64,000 bases of DNA from Streptomyces sp. JB150 (GTDB lineage Bacteria > Actinomycetota > Actinomycetes > Streptomycetales > Streptomycetaceae), in the NCBI RefSeq assembly GCF_011193355.1, contig NZ_CP049780.1, forward strand, positions 3,278,169 through 3,342,168, given 5' to 3'. The notes beneath the pieces are model-generated. The model had not been told where the DNA came from. It was given only the letters and a program-made list of their open reading frames with translations, and did no database searches. Numbering within the stretch: position 1 is the first letter of the stretch; the number at the start of each line of letters is the position of its first letter. Below, in pieces: positions 17,398-26,195 of the stretch. The position numbers and the translations under genes were made by a program.

Positions 17398-17426
17398 TAG
17401 CCTGACGCGCGCATGCCAACGGCATG
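17398..17426 (+). promoter_or_regulatory. Putative promoter and short palindrome upstream of the secreted-protein gene
   Basis: TAGCCT (17398-17403) is a plausible -10. It is followed by CATGCC-AAC-GGCATG (17412-17426), which would span about positions +2 to +16 of the transcript. No good -35 is seen. The rest of the 229-bp gap after afsK contains a repeated GGCCGTCGCA (17266 and 17306) but no gene. Confidence 0.4.
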
Positions 17427-17468
17427 TCGCTCTCTCACGACGCTGTCTCCGCACACGGGGGTCTTTAC

Positions 17469-18020
17469 ATGAAGCTTCGCCATGTCCGCGCGGTCGCCGT
17501 CCTCGTCGGCGTGGTCGTCGCGCTGACCGGCGCCCGCCACTCCGGCGGCGGCGGCTGCGACAGCTCCGGCTCCTCGGGTTCCTCCGGTTCGTCCGGCTCG
17601 TCGGGCGGCAGCGGCCACTACGACGATGACGACTCCGGGTCCGGCTACGACTCGGGCCATGACTCCGGCTACGACACGGGCGCCACGTCCGGCGGCGAGA
17701 CGAGCGGCGGCGACGCCTCCGCGGACGCCTCGCGGGACGTGCGCATCGACAGCTGCGTCCACGAAGCCGGCCGCGGCATCGTCGCCCGGGTCAGCGCCGC
17801 CAACCCCAGCTCGACGCTCACCTACTCCTACGAGTTCATCGTCACCGTCAAGGACCCCGCGGGCACGGTGCTGCGCACCAGCGACACGACGATCCCGTAC
17901 GTCGCCCCCGGCGACACCGAGACCCTCGACGTGGCCGCCTCCTACGTCCCGGCGGACGGCGGCGACGGCAGCGGCGGCGGCCGCTGCGAGCTGGACGACG
18001 TGCGGCGTACGGCGGTGTGA
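17469..18020 (+). CDS. Secreted Gly/Ser/Asp-rich protein of unknown function
   Basis: ATG 17469 is preceded by GGGGGT. The 183-residue product starts with a signal peptide (MKLRHVRAVAVLVGVVVALTGARH), then a low-complexity stretch of GSS repeats followed by DDDDSGSGYD, and from about residue 85 an Ig-like beta domain (RIDSCVHEAGRGIVARVSAANPS..., SYEFIVTVKDPAGTVL) with two cysteines. There is no clear lipobox, although a Cys after GGGG could be mistaken for one. It occupies the place of the uncharacterised gene between afsK and afsS in S. coelicolor. It converges on afsS over a hairpin. Confidence 0.75.
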   Translation: MKLRHVRAVAVLVGVVVALTGARHSGGGGCDSSGSSGSSGSSGSSGGSGHYDDDDSGSGYDSGHDSGYDTGATSGGETSGGDASADASRDVRIDSCVHEAGRGIVARVSAANPSSTLTYSYEFIVTVKDPAGTVLRTSDTTIPYVAPGDTETLDVAASYVPADGGDGSGGGRCELDDVRRTAV

Positions 18021-18043
18021 CCCGCGGGCGCGCACGCGCCCCG

Positions 18044-18104
18044 GACACACGTCGGCCGCGACGGCTCCCCCTCCGCGCCGCCGCGGCCGATCCCCCCGTG
18101 TGTC
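18044..18104. terminator. Bidirectional terminator between the secreted-protein gene and afsS
   Basis: GACACACG (18044-18051) pairs with CGTGTGTC (18097-18104), and TCGGCCGCG (18052-18060) pairs with CGCGGCCGA (18082-18090), giving 17 pairs with a 6-base bulge on one side. It lies between two convergent stop codons, so it probably ends both transcripts. Confidence 0.75.
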
Positions 18105-18108
18105 AGCC

Positions 18109-18309
18109 TCAGACCGGCTCGTCCGTGGCGTGGATGTTGCCGTTGGTGGTGTCGCCCGCGCCGTCCTCGGCGAGGCCCTTGAGCGGCTCGCTCGTGGCGT
18201 GGATGTTCTTCACGGTGACGGGCTCACCGGTGGCGTGGATGTTGCCGTTGGTGGTGTCGGCGGTGGGCTCGCCGGTCGCGTGGATGTTCTCGGTGCTGTT
18301 CTCGCTCAT
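18109..18309 (-). CDS. afsS: AfsS, small regulatory protein of secondary metabolism
   Basis: ATG 18309 with GGGGAG upstream gives 66 residues. The protein consists almost wholly of repeats centred on NIHAT: ENIHATGEP, GNIHATGEP, KNIHATSEP and GNIHATDEP. This is the hallmark of AfsS, which acts downstream of AfsR to raise antibiotic production by an unknown mechanism; I recall three repeats in S. coelicolor and count four here. It is transcribed leftward after afsR, separated by 225 bases holding an AfsR-type direct repeat, a promoter and an exceptionally long hairpin. The coding DNA repeats (GAACATCCACGCCAC-like) could recombine. Confidence 0.93.
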   Translation of the reverse strand: MSENSTENIHATGEPTADTTNGNIHATGEPVTVKNIHATSEPLKGLAEDGAGDTTNGNIHATDEPV

Positions 18310-18344
18310 GTGACTGGCTCCCCTGCGGTGTTCTGCGTTCGTGG

Positions 18345-18395
18345 GACGGGGGCCGCCCGGCAGTCCCCCCGCGGACTGCCGGGCCGGCCCCCGTC
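18345..18395 (-). promoter_or_regulatory. 22-bp hairpin in the afsS 5' leader
   Basis: Bases 18345-18366 (22 nt) pair with 18373-18395 (23 nt) with one bulged base (18384) and a 6-base loop. The inner arm is CCCGGCAGTCC and the outer arm GACGGGGGCCG. It lies between the predicted afsS transcription start and its ribosome binding site, about 24 bases before the latter. It could attenuate or stabilise the mRNA, or stop read-through from afsR. Confidence 0.75.
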
Positions 18396-18470
18396 GGGCC
18401 GGTAGACCCTGAAGGTCCGGCCGCGCGGCCGTTGTGTTCGCCTCCCCCCGGCGACGGCTCGACACGATCG

Positions 18471-18503
18471 AGAGTGCCGGACGGCGATAAACGAACGATG
18501 AAC
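18471..18503 (-). promoter_or_regulatory. AfsR-binding (PHO-box-like) direct repeat and promoter of afsS
   Basis: On the minus strand GTTCATC (18503-18497) and GTTTATC (18492-18486) repeat with an 11-bp period, the form recognised by SARP/OmpR-type domains including AfsR and PhoP. Nine bases further is CACTCT (18476-18471), the likely -10. In S. coelicolor AfsR binds the afsS promoter at such repeats, replacing a poor -35 (established); exact identity here is inferred. Confidence 0.75.
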
Positions 18504-18534
18504 GCCGCCGCGGGTACGCCGCGCCGACCGCGGC

Positions 18535-21480
18535 TCAGGCGACGGCCGCCGGGGTCAGCAGGTCCCTGACCTCGTCCGCCTCCGGCGCGCCCAGGGTCTC
18601 GAAGATGTGCAGCGCCTCCCGCCAGCAGACCTGGCCCCGGTCCCGCTGCCCGACCGCGTTCAGGGCCCGGCCGAGCACGACGAGGACGTTGCCGCGCCGC
18701 CATTCGCCTCCGATGCCCCGCAGGACGGTCAGCGCCATCTCGGCGCTCGCCGCGGCCTGCGCGGCGCGTCCGCCCGCGAGGTCGACCTCGGCGAGACGGA
18801 ACAGCGACATGCCCTCCCACAGCCGCTGCCGGCTGTCCCGGAACACGGACAGGGCCTCCGTCAGCCGTGCCGTGGCCTCCGGCAGCCGGCCGCTCTGGGT
18901 GAGGGCGAGACCGAGGGCGTAGCGGCCGTTGGCCCCCTTGAGGGCGTGGCCCATCGCGTCGTACATCCGCGTGCCCCGCTCGGCCAGGGACACGGCGCTG
19001 CCGGTGCGCCCGGTGGCCAGGTGGATGCGGGAGAGGTTGCACAGGGCGCTGGCTTCCCCGGGGCGGTCCTGGCAGGCGCGGAAGCCCTCGATCGCGCGGG
19101 TGAGGTGGGCCTCGCCGTCCTCGTACCGGTTCTGGTAGAGCGCGATCACCCCGCGGGTGTTGGCCGCCCAGCAGCCGGTCAGCGGGTCGTCCCCGGCGCT
19201 CAGCCCGGCGGCCGCCTCGGCGGCCTGGTCGGCTATGTCGAAGCGGCCGGTGATGTGGTGGACGTAGGCCAGCATGATCAGGGCCCGCGCCTGGGCGTGC
19301 GGGTCGCCGGCCCGCTGCGCCGCGTCGCGCAGGGCGGAGGCGACGCCCTCGTACTCCCTGGCGTTGGAGCCGGACTCGGCGAGGTCGACCGACGCCCACA
19401 GCGCGTCGACCGCGCGCCGCAGGAACGCGGGGCGGGTGGACTGGCGTACGCAGGCGAGCAGGGACACCGCCTCGGCGTACAGCCAGTCCTGAGCCTCGTG
19501 CCGGTGCGCGAAGGTCAGCCCCGGATAGTCGGTGGCCTCCAGGTGGTCCACCAGCCGGTCCCCGGGCCGTTCGATCGCGTACACGCCCGCCGCCGTCGCC
19601 AGGTAGAAGTCCAGCAGCCGTGACAGGGCCGCCTCCCGCTCGCTCGGGGGCTCCTCGTCGCGTTCGGCGCAGGCGCGGGCGTAGAGGCGGACGAGGTCGT
19701 GGAAGCGGTAGCGGCCGGGGGCGGCGGATTCCAGCAGGGAGGTGTCGACGAGGGACTCCAGCAGGTCCTCCGTCTCCTCCACCGGGAGGTCCAGCACCGC
19801 CGCGGCCGCCGGCAGGGAGATGTCCGGCCCGTCGGCGAGGCCGAGCAGGCGGAAGGCGCGGGCCTGGGCGGGCTCCAGCTGGCCGTAGCCGAGTTCGAAG
19901 GTGGCCTTCACGGCGAGGTCGCCGGCCTGGAGTTCGTCGAGGCGGCGGCGTTCGTCGGCGAGCTTCGCCGCGAGCACGGACACCGTCCAGGTGCGGCGGG
20001 CGGCCAGGCGGGAGGCGGCGATGCGGATGGCCAGGGGCAGGAAGCCGCAGGCGGCGACGACGTCCAGGGCGGCCTCGCGCTCGGAGCCGACCCGCTCCTC
20101 GCCGACGATCCTCGTGAACAGGGCCAGGGCCTCGTCGGGGGACATGACGTCCAGGTCGACCAGGTGGGCGCCCGCGAGGTCCACCATCCGCACCCGCGAC
20201 GTGACCAGCGCCGCGCACCCTGAGGTGCCCGGCAGCAGGGGCCGTACCTGTGCCGCGTCCTTGGCGTTGTCCAGGAGCACGAGGACCCGGCGGCCGTCGA
20301 GGACCGACCGGTACAGCGCCGCCCGCTCCTCCAGGGAGTCCGGGATCGCCGAGTCGGCCGTGCCGAGGGCGCGCAGGAAGGAGCCGAGGACCGTCTCGGG
20401 TTCGGCCGCGCGCTGGCCGGCGCCCTGCAGGTCGACGTACAACTGGCCGTCGGGGAAGGCGGAGCGGGCCTGGTGGGCGACGTGGACGGCGAGGGTCGTC
20501 TTGCCGACGCCGCCGATGCCCGCGAGCGCCGACACGGCCATCACCCCGGTCTCCGAGGAGGCCAGCACCTCGCTCAGCTCGGCGACGAAGGCGGCGCGTC
20601 CGGTGAAGTCGGGGACCGTCGCCGGGAGTTGCGCCGGGCGGACGGGGACGACCGCCTGCTCGGCGACCGGGGCGGACGGTTCCGCGAGGCCGGGGTCCGC
20701 GCGGAGGATGCGCTGCTGGAGTTCGCGCAGGCCGGGGCGGGGGTCCACGCCCAGTTCGTCGGCGAGCAGCCGTCTGGTGTCCGCGTAGACGGCCAGCGCC
20801 TCCGCCTGGCGTCCGCTCCGGTAGAGCGCGAGCATCAGCAGCTCCCGCAGGCGTTCCCGCAGCGGGTGCGCGGCGGTCAGGGCGGTGAGTTCCGACACCG
20901 CCTCCGCGTGGCAGCCCTGCTCCAGGTCCATGTCGAGGCGGGACTCGAGGAGCCGCAGCCGCCACTCCTCCAGGCGCACCCGCTGGGCCTCCGCGTACGG
21001 CCCCGGCACTCCGGCCAGCGTCTCGCCGTCCCACAGGGCGAGCGCCCGGTTCAGCGTCGCGCGGGCGTGGCACAGGTCTCCGGACCCCTTGGCCTTCTCC
21101 GCCTCGGCCGCCAGTTCCTGGGCGGTGGCGAGGTCCAGCGCGCCCTCGCCCAGGCCGCGGACGGCGTACCCGCCGGACTCGCTGACGAGCACGCCGGCGC
21201 CGAGCGCCTTGCGCAGCCGGGAGGCGTAGGTGCGGACCGCCGCGAGGGCCTGCGAGGGCGGTTCCTCGCCCCACAGCGCGTCGATCAGCTCGGCGGCCGT
21301 CGCGGTACGGCCCTCGCGCAGCAACAGGGCGGCCAGCAGGGCGCGTTGCTGGGGCGAGCCGGTGTTCAGCGGTTCGTCGCCGCGCCAGGCGCGCACCGGC
21401 CCGAGCACGCCGAAGCGCAGCGCCGCCGGTTCCACCGGGTCCGCACGCCTCTGCGCCGGCACTCGCGGTACCCCGTCCAT
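18535..21480 (-). CDS. afsR: AfsR, SARP-type global regulator with NB-ARC ATPase and TPR domains
   Basis: ATG 21480 follows AGGGGGA with 6-base spacing (981 residues); in-frame starts at 21507 and 21516 exist but lack such a site. Domains: OmpR-type winged helix (about 20-110, FGVLGPVRAWRGDEPLNTG), BTAD (115-260), NB-ARC with Walker A GIGGVGKTTL at 321-330 and RRVLVLLDNAKD, then TPR-like helical repeats to the end. AfsR is phosphorylated by AfsK and other kinases, binds the afsS promoter and hydrolyses ATP (established). afsS follows on the same strand. The 294-bp region upstream is shared with a divergent lipoprotein gene. Confidence 0.96.
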   Translation of the reverse strand: MDGVPRVPAQRRADPVEPAALRFGVLGPVRAWRGDEPLNTGSPQQRALLAALLLREGRTATAAELIDALWGEEPPSQALAAVRTYASRLRKALGAGVLVSESGGYAVRGLGEGALDLATAQELAAEAEKAKGSGDLCHARATLNRALALWDGETLAGVPGPYAEAQRVRLEEWRLRLLESRLDMDLEQGCHAEAVSELTALTAAHPLRERLRELLMLALYRSGRQAEALAVYADTRRLLADELGVDPRPGLRELQQRILRADPGLAEPSAPVAEQAVVPVRPAQLPATVPDFTGRAAFVAELSEVLASSETGVMAVSALAGIGGVGKTTLAVHVAHQARSAFPDGQLYVDLQGAGQRAAEPETVLGSFLRALGTADSAIPDSLEERAALYRSVLDGRRVLVLLDNAKDAAQVRPLLPGTSGCAALVTSRVRMVDLAGAHLVDLDVMSPDEALALFTRIVGEERVGSEREAALDVVAACGFLPLAIRIAASRLAARRTWTVSVLAAKLADERRRLDELQAGDLAVKATFELGYGQLEPAQARAFRLLGLADGPDISLPAAAAVLDLPVEETEDLLESLVDTSLLESAAPGRYRFHDLVRLYARACAERDEEPPSEREAALSRLLDFYLATAAGVYAIERPGDRLVDHLEATDYPGLTFAHRHEAQDWLYAEAVSLLACVRQSTRPAFLRRAVDALWASVDLAESGSNAREYEGVASALRDAAQRAGDPHAQARALIMLAYVHHITGRFDIADQAAEAAAGLSAGDDPLTGCWAANTRGVIALYQNRYEDGEAHLTRAIEGFRACQDRPGEASALCNLSRIHLATGRTGSAVSLAERGTRMYDAMGHALKGANGRYALGLALTQSGRLPEATARLTEALSVFRDSRQRLWEGMSLFRLAEVDLAGGRAAQAAASAEMALTVLRGIGGEWRRGNVLVVLGRALNAVGQRDRGQVCWREALHIFETLGAPEADEVRDLLTPAAVA

Positions 21481-21774
21481 CCGCCGTCCCCCTAGGCCCC
21501 TGTCCATCCTGAGCAACCCTGTCAGTCTGCCTTGTTCATGGCGGATGCGTCAGCCGGGCGAGAGGCCGATCACAGCGCGTTCACGGCGGCTCGGGGCCGC
21601 TGTCAGGGCGGTTGGGTGACCGTGCGGCGGTCCGGCGGTGGCGGGTTCACTCATCCCTCACCTGTCCTTCGCGTCACCGCCGCAGTGAGGGCCCGTCAGG
21701 TCGGTGCGTATCGTCAGCAGGGCCCCGCTCCGGCGACGGCGACAGCGACGACGACAAGGGCAGGGCTTACGGCA

Positions 21775-22272
21775 GTGAACTCATGGACGCGTGACGGGTC
21801 GTGCTCCCGCGGCGGGGCGGCGGGCGTGGCCGCGGCCGGCGCCGCCCTGCTGCTCCTGTCCGCCTGCGGCGGGGGCGGTGGTGAGCCCACCGACCACCCC
21901 ACGGACGACCCCACGGTCACGGCGTCCGTGGGCGAGCGGTTCGCCCTCACCGTGGAGCAGAACCATTCGACCCGCTCGCACTGGTACCTCGCCGCCCCGA
22001 AGCCGGACGGCTCGGTCGTCCGCCTGCGGGGCCGGGAGAGCGAGACGACGCGGGACACCGGCGGCGAGGTGGCTCCGGGCGCGAGCAGCCGCCTCACCTT
22101 CACCTTCGAGGCGACCGGCGAGGGCAGCACCGAGATCGTGCTCCTGCACTGCACGTTCTCCAGCACCTGCGACACGGGCGACGGGAGCCCCGCACCCGCC
22201 CCCGCCCCGGCCGCGGGCGGAACCGAGCCGACCGAGCCGGAGCGGGTCACCTACCGGGTCACGGTGAGCTGA
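21775..22272 (+). CDS. Lipoprotein with chagasin/inhibitor I42-like domain
   Basis: GTG 21775 with AGGG 9 bases upstream gives 165 residues. The signal peptide ends in the lipobox LLLLSAC, so the protein is anchored outside the membrane. The mature part (GERFALTVEQNHSTRSHWYLAA..., SSRLTFTFEATGEGSTEIVL) resembles the Ig-like fold of cysteine-protease inhibitors of the I42 family, although the canonical NPTTGY loop is replaced by NHSTRSHW. Two cysteines (CTFSSTC) could form a disulphide. It is divergent from afsR. The target is unknown. Confidence 0.65.
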   Translation: MNSWTRDGSCSRGGAAGVAAAGAALLLLSACGGGGGEPTDHPTDDPTVTASVGERFALTVEQNHSTRSHWYLAAPKPDGSVVRLRGRESETTRDTGGEVAPGASSRLTFTFEATGEGSTEIVLLHCTFSSTCDTGDGSPAPAPAPAAGGTEPTEPERVTYRVTVS

Positions 22273-22377
22273 GCCCCGCCCCCTGCGCCCCCTCCGCCCG
22301 TCACCGCGCCGCCCCGAGACTCCCGATGCCGACCAGTCGGTATGGACAGGCGGGCGCTCTCCCGGTAGAGATGGGTC

Positions 22378-23223
22378 ATGCGTATCGCCGTGACCATCTT
22401 CCTCACCGACGAGACCATCACCCCGACCCGCCTCGCGCGTGAGCTGGAGCAGCGCGGCTTCGCCGGGCTGTATCTCCCCGAGCACACCCACATCCCCGTC
22501 GAGCAGACCACTCCGTACCCGGCGGGCGGCGAACTGCCGCGCGAGTACGGCCGTACCCTCGACCCGTTCGTCGCGCTCGGCCAGGCCGCCGCCGTCACCG
22601 AACGCCTCGGCCTGGGCACCGGCATCACGCTCGTCGCCCAGCACGACCCGATCGACCTGGCCAAGCAGATCGCCACCGTCGACCATCTCTCCGGTGGCCG
22701 GTTCACCCTCGGTCTCGGCTTCGGCTGGAACGTGGAGGAGGCCGCCGACCACGGCGTCGAGTGGCGCACCCGCCGCAAGCTGGTGCGGGACCGGATGGCG
22801 CTGATGCGGGCTCTGTGGTCCGACGAACCCACGGCGTACGAGGGGGAGTTCGGGTCCGTGCGGGCCAGCCACGCCCACCCCAAGCCGGTGCAGAAGCCGC
22901 GCGGCCCGGTCGTCGGCCCGCGCACCCTCATCGGCGGCGCCGCCGGGCCGAAACTCTTCGCTCACATCTGCGAGTACGCCGACGGGTGGCTCCCCATCGG
23001 CGGCGGCGGCCTGTCCACCTCCCTGCCGGCGCTGCGCGCCGCCTGGGCCGACGCCGGCCGCGACCCCGCCGCCCTCCAGGTCGTGCCGTACGCCGTCCGT
23101 CCCACCCCCGGCAAGCTCGCGCACTTCGCGGAACTCGGCATCGAGGAGGCGGTGGTGCAGTTGCCTCCGGCGGACGAGGCGGAGGTACTGCGCGCGCTGG
23201 ACGCGTACGCCGAGTACGTGTGA
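22378..23223 (+). CDS. LLM-class F420-dependent oxidoreductase
   Basis: The 281-residue protein has the luciferase-like monooxygenase pattern of the F420 subgroup: GFAGLYLPEHTHIPV near the N-terminus, TERLGLGTGITLVAQHDPIDLAKQIATVDHLSGGRFTLGLGFGWNVEE, and PVVGPRTLIGGAAGPKLFAHI. It probably uses reduced coenzyme F420 for hydride transfer to an unknown substrate. FbiC, which makes the F420 chromophore precursor, is encoded next, supporting the cofactor assignment. TAGAGA (22366-22371) ends 6 bases before the ATG, so the mRNA is probably leaderless. Confidence 0.88.
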   Translation: MRIAVTIFLTDETITPTRLARELEQRGFAGLYLPEHTHIPVEQTTPYPAGGELPREYGRTLDPFVALGQAAAVTERLGLGTGITLVAQHDPIDLAKQIATVDHLSGGRFTLGLGFGWNVEEAADHGVEWRTRRKLVRDRMALMRALWSDEPTAYEGEFGSVRASHAHPKPVQKPRGPVVGPRTLIGGAAGPKLFAHICEYADGWLPIGGGGLSTSLPALRAAWADAGRDPAALQVVPYAVRPTPGKLAHFAELGIEEAVVQLPPADEAEVLRALDAYAEYV

Positions 23224-23289
23224 GCGGAGGCCGCCACGGCGGGCCCGGCCCGGCCCCCTGGCCCGCGAGCCCACCGGGACGCCCGCGGG

Positions 23290-23448
23290 CACGGCAGCCC
23301 CACCGGCCCGCCCGCGCGGGGCACCACAGCCTCACCTGCCCGCCCGCGCGGGACACCACAGCCCCACCAGTCCACCCGCACCGGCCACCGGGCACCCCCA
23401 GCCCACCCGCGCGGGCACCACAGCCCCACCAGCCCGCCCCGCGCCGGG
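23290..23448 (+). repeat. Five degenerate ~32-bp tandem repeats upstream of fbiC
   Basis: Units begin at 23290, 23322, 23354, 23386 and 23416 (lengths 32, 32, 32, 30, 33). A typical unit runs CACCACAGCCCCACCAG followed by a CCCGCCCGCGCGGG-type dyad. The array fills most of the 288-bp gap before fbiC and ends about 50 bases before its promoter. It does not look coding in any frame. Confidence 0.75.
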
Positions 23449-23511
23449 CACCGCCCACCCCCGGCCCGCCCCCCAACCCCCGTCCGACCGGCGGAGCCTT
23501 AGGCTCGAAGG

Positions 23512-26097
23512 ATGACGACTTCCGCGTCCCCCGGAACCGGCCCCACCGAGAACTCCCTGCGCCGCGCCCTCAAACGCGCACGGGACGGCGTCGCCCTGGA
23601 CGTCTCCGAGGCGGCGGTTCTGCTCCAGGCCCGCGGCGAGCACCTCCAGGACCTGGCCGCCTCGGCCGCCCGCGTGCGCGACGCGGGCCTGGAGGCGGCG
23701 GGCCGCCCCGGCGTCATCACCTACTCCAAGAGCGTCTTCATCCCGCTGACCCGGCTGTGCCGGGACAAGTGCCACTACTGCACGTTCGCCACCGTCCCCG
23801 GCAAGCTGCGCCGCGCCGGGCACGGGATGTTCATGTCCCCCGACGAGGTCCTGGACATCGCCCGCAAGGGCGCCGCCCTCGGCTGCAAGGAAGCCCTGAT
23901 CACGCTCGGCGACAAGCCGGAGGACCGCTGGCCCGAGGCCCGCGAGTGGCTGGACGCGCACGGCTACGACGACACGATCGCCTACGTCCGGGCCGTCTCC
24001 ATCCGCATCCTGGAGGAGACCGGGCTGCTGCCCCATCTCAACCCGGGCGTGATGACCTGGACGGACTTCCAGCGGCTGAAGCCCGTGTCGCCCTCCATGG
24101 GCATGATGCTGGAGACCACCGCGACCCGCCTGTGGTCGGAGCCGGGCGGCCCGCACTACGGCTCCCCCGACAAGGAGCCCGCCGTCCGCCTGCGGGTGCT
24201 GGAGGACGCGGGCCGTTCCTCGGTGCCGTTCACGAGCGGTCTGCTGATCGGCATCGGCGAGACGTACGAGGAGCGCGCACAGTCGCTGTTCGCGCTGCGG
24301 AAGGTGGCGCGCGCCTACCACGGCATCCAGGAACTGATCATCCAGAACTTCCGCGCCAAGCCGGACACCGCGATGCGCGGCATGCCCGACGCGGAACTCG
24401 ACGACCTGGTCGCCACGGTCGCGGTCGCCCGCCACATCATGGGCCCGAGCGCCTGCCTCCAGGCCCCGCCGAACCTGGTCGACGGCGAGTACGAGCGGCT
24501 GATCGGCGCGGGCATCGACGACTGGGGCGGGGTCTCCCCGCTCACCATCGACCACGTCAACCCCGAGCGCCCCTGGCCGCAGATCGAGCGGCTGGCGGAG
24601 CACTCCCGCAACGCCGGCTTCGAGCTGCGCGAACGCCTGTGTGTGTACCCGGAGTTCGTCCGGCGCGGCGAGCCGTGGCTGGACCCGCGCCTGCTGCCGC
24701 ACGTCCGCGCGCTCGCCGACCCGGAGACGGGCCTGGCCCGGCCGGACGCGCTGCCCGAGGGGCTGCCCTGGCAGGAGCCGGAGGAGGTCTTCACCGCGAC
24801 GGGCCGCACCGACCTGCACCACTCGATCGACACCGAGGGCCGTACGTCGGACCGCCGCGACGACTTCGACGTGGTGTACGGCGACTGGGAGGCCCTGCGG
24901 GAGGCGGCGGCGCCCGGGATGGCTCCCGAGCGCATCGACACCGACGTACGCCAGGCGCTGCGCGTCGCCGCCGACGACCCGACGAGGCTGACCGACGCGG
25001 AGGCGCTGGCCCTGCTGCACGCGGACGGTGCGGCGCTGGACGCGCTGTGCCGGGTCGCGGACGACGTGCGCAAGTCGGCGGTGGGGGACGACGTGACGTA
25101 CATCGTCACGCGGAACATCAACTTCACCAACGTCTGCTATACGGGCTGCCGTTTCTGCGCGTTCGCCCAGCGCAGGACGGACGCCGACGCCTACACCCTC
25201 TCGCTGGACCAGGTCGCCGACCGCGCCCAGCAGGCGTGGGAGGTGGGCGCGGTGGAGGTCTGCATGCAGGGCGGCATCCACCCGGACCTGCCGGGCACGG
25301 CGTACTTCGACATCGCGCGGGCGGTGAAGTCCCGCGTCCCCGGCATCCATGTGCACGCGTTCTCGCCGATGGAGGTGGTGAACGGCGCGACCCGCACCGG
25401 CATGTCGGTACGGGAGTGGCTGAGCGCGGCCAAGGAGGCGGGCCTGGACTCCATTCCGGGCACGGCGGCGGAGATCCTGGACGACGAGGTCCGCTGGGTC
25501 CTGACCAAGGGCAAGCTGCCGACGGCGACGTGGATCGAGGTCGTGACGACGGCCCACGAGCTGGGCATCCGCTCCTCCTCGACGATGATGTACGGCCACG
25601 TCGACCAGCCCCGCCACTGGCTGGGCCACTTCCGCACGCTGGCCTCGATCCAGCAACGCACCGGCGGCTTCACGGAGTTCGTGACGCTTCCCTTCATCCA
25701 CACCAACGCCCCCGTCTACCTGGCGGGCATCGCCCGGCCCGGCCCGACGATGCGGGACAACCGCGCGGTGACCGCGATGGCCAGGCTGCTGCTGCACCCC
25801 TGGATCCCGAACATCCAGACCAGCTGGGTGAAGCTGGGCACCGAGGGCGCGGCGGAGATGCTGCGCTCGGGCGCGAACGACCTGGGCGGCACGCTGATGG
25901 AGGAGACGATCTCCCGTATGGCGGGCTCCTCCTACGGTTCGTACAAGTCGGTCAGGGAGCTGGTCGCGGTCGCGGAGGCGGCGGGCCGCCCGGCCAGGCC
26001 GCGCACCACGCTGTACGGCGAGGTCCCGGAGGAACGGCGCCGCGCGGCGGAGGCCTCCGACGGCCACCTGCCGGAGCTGCTGCCGGTCCTGGAGTGA
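23512..26097 (+). CDS. fbiC: FO synthase FbiC (CofG/CofH fusion), coenzyme F420 biosynthesis
   Basis: The 861-residue protein contains two radical-SAM modules. The N-terminal CofG-type half has C83-x3-C87-x2-C90 (CRDKCHYC) and the C-terminal CofH-type half has C542-x3-C546-x2-C549 (CYTGCRFC), each binding a 4Fe-4S cluster. Together they join tyrosine to a ribityl-diaminouracil to form the deazaflavin FO, the chromophore of F420. Length and fusion match actinobacterial FbiC. TAGGCT (23500-23505) ends 6 bases before the ATG, suggesting a leaderless mRNA despite GAAGG touching the start. The F420-dependent oxidoreductase gene precedes it. Confidence 0.97.
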   Translation: MTTSASPGTGPTENSLRRALKRARDGVALDVSEAAVLLQARGEHLQDLAASAARVRDAGLEAAGRPGVITYSKSVFIPLTRLCRDKCHYCTFATVPGKLRRAGHGMFMSPDEVLDIARKGAALGCKEALITLGDKPEDRWPEAREWLDAHGYDDTIAYVRAVSIRILEETGLLPHLNPGVMTWTDFQRLKPVSPSMGMMLETTATRLWSEPGGPHYGSPDKEPAVRLRVLEDAGRSSVPFTSGLLIGIGETYEERAQSLFALRKVARAYHGIQELIIQNFRAKPDTAMRGMPDAELDDLVATVAVARHIMGPSACLQAPPNLVDGEYERLIGAGIDDWGGVSPLTIDHVNPERPWPQIERLAEHSRNAGFELRERLCVYPEFVRRGEPWLDPRLLPHVRALADPETGLARPDALPEGLPWQEPEEVFTATGRTDLHHSIDTEGRTSDRRDDFDVVYGDWEALREAAAPGMAPERIDTDVRQALRVAADDPTRLTDAEALALLHADGAALDALCRVADDVRKSAVGDDVTYIVTRNINFTNVCYTGCRFCAFAQRRTDADAYTLSLDQVADRAQQAWEVGAVEVCMQGGIHPDLPGTAYFDIARAVKSRVPGIHVHAFSPMEVVNGATRTGMSVREWLSAAKEAGLDSIPGTAAEILDDEVRWVLTKGKLPTATWIEVVTTAHELGIRSSSTMMYGHVDQPRHWLGHFRTLASIQQRTGGFTEFVTLPFIHTNAPVYLAGIARPGPTMRDNRAVTAMARLLLHPWIPNIQTSWVKLGTEGAAEMLRSGANDLGGTLMEETISRMAGSSYGSYKSVRELVAVAEAAGRPARPRTTLYGEVPEERRRAAEASDGHLPELLPVLE

Positions 26098-26195
26098 TCC
26101 AGCGGGCACGGGCGGCCCGCCTCCCCCGCAGTAGGATGATCCGACCCTCGGTGTCGCCCGGCACCGGGGCCGGATCGTTGAGGAGATGCGTGCCC

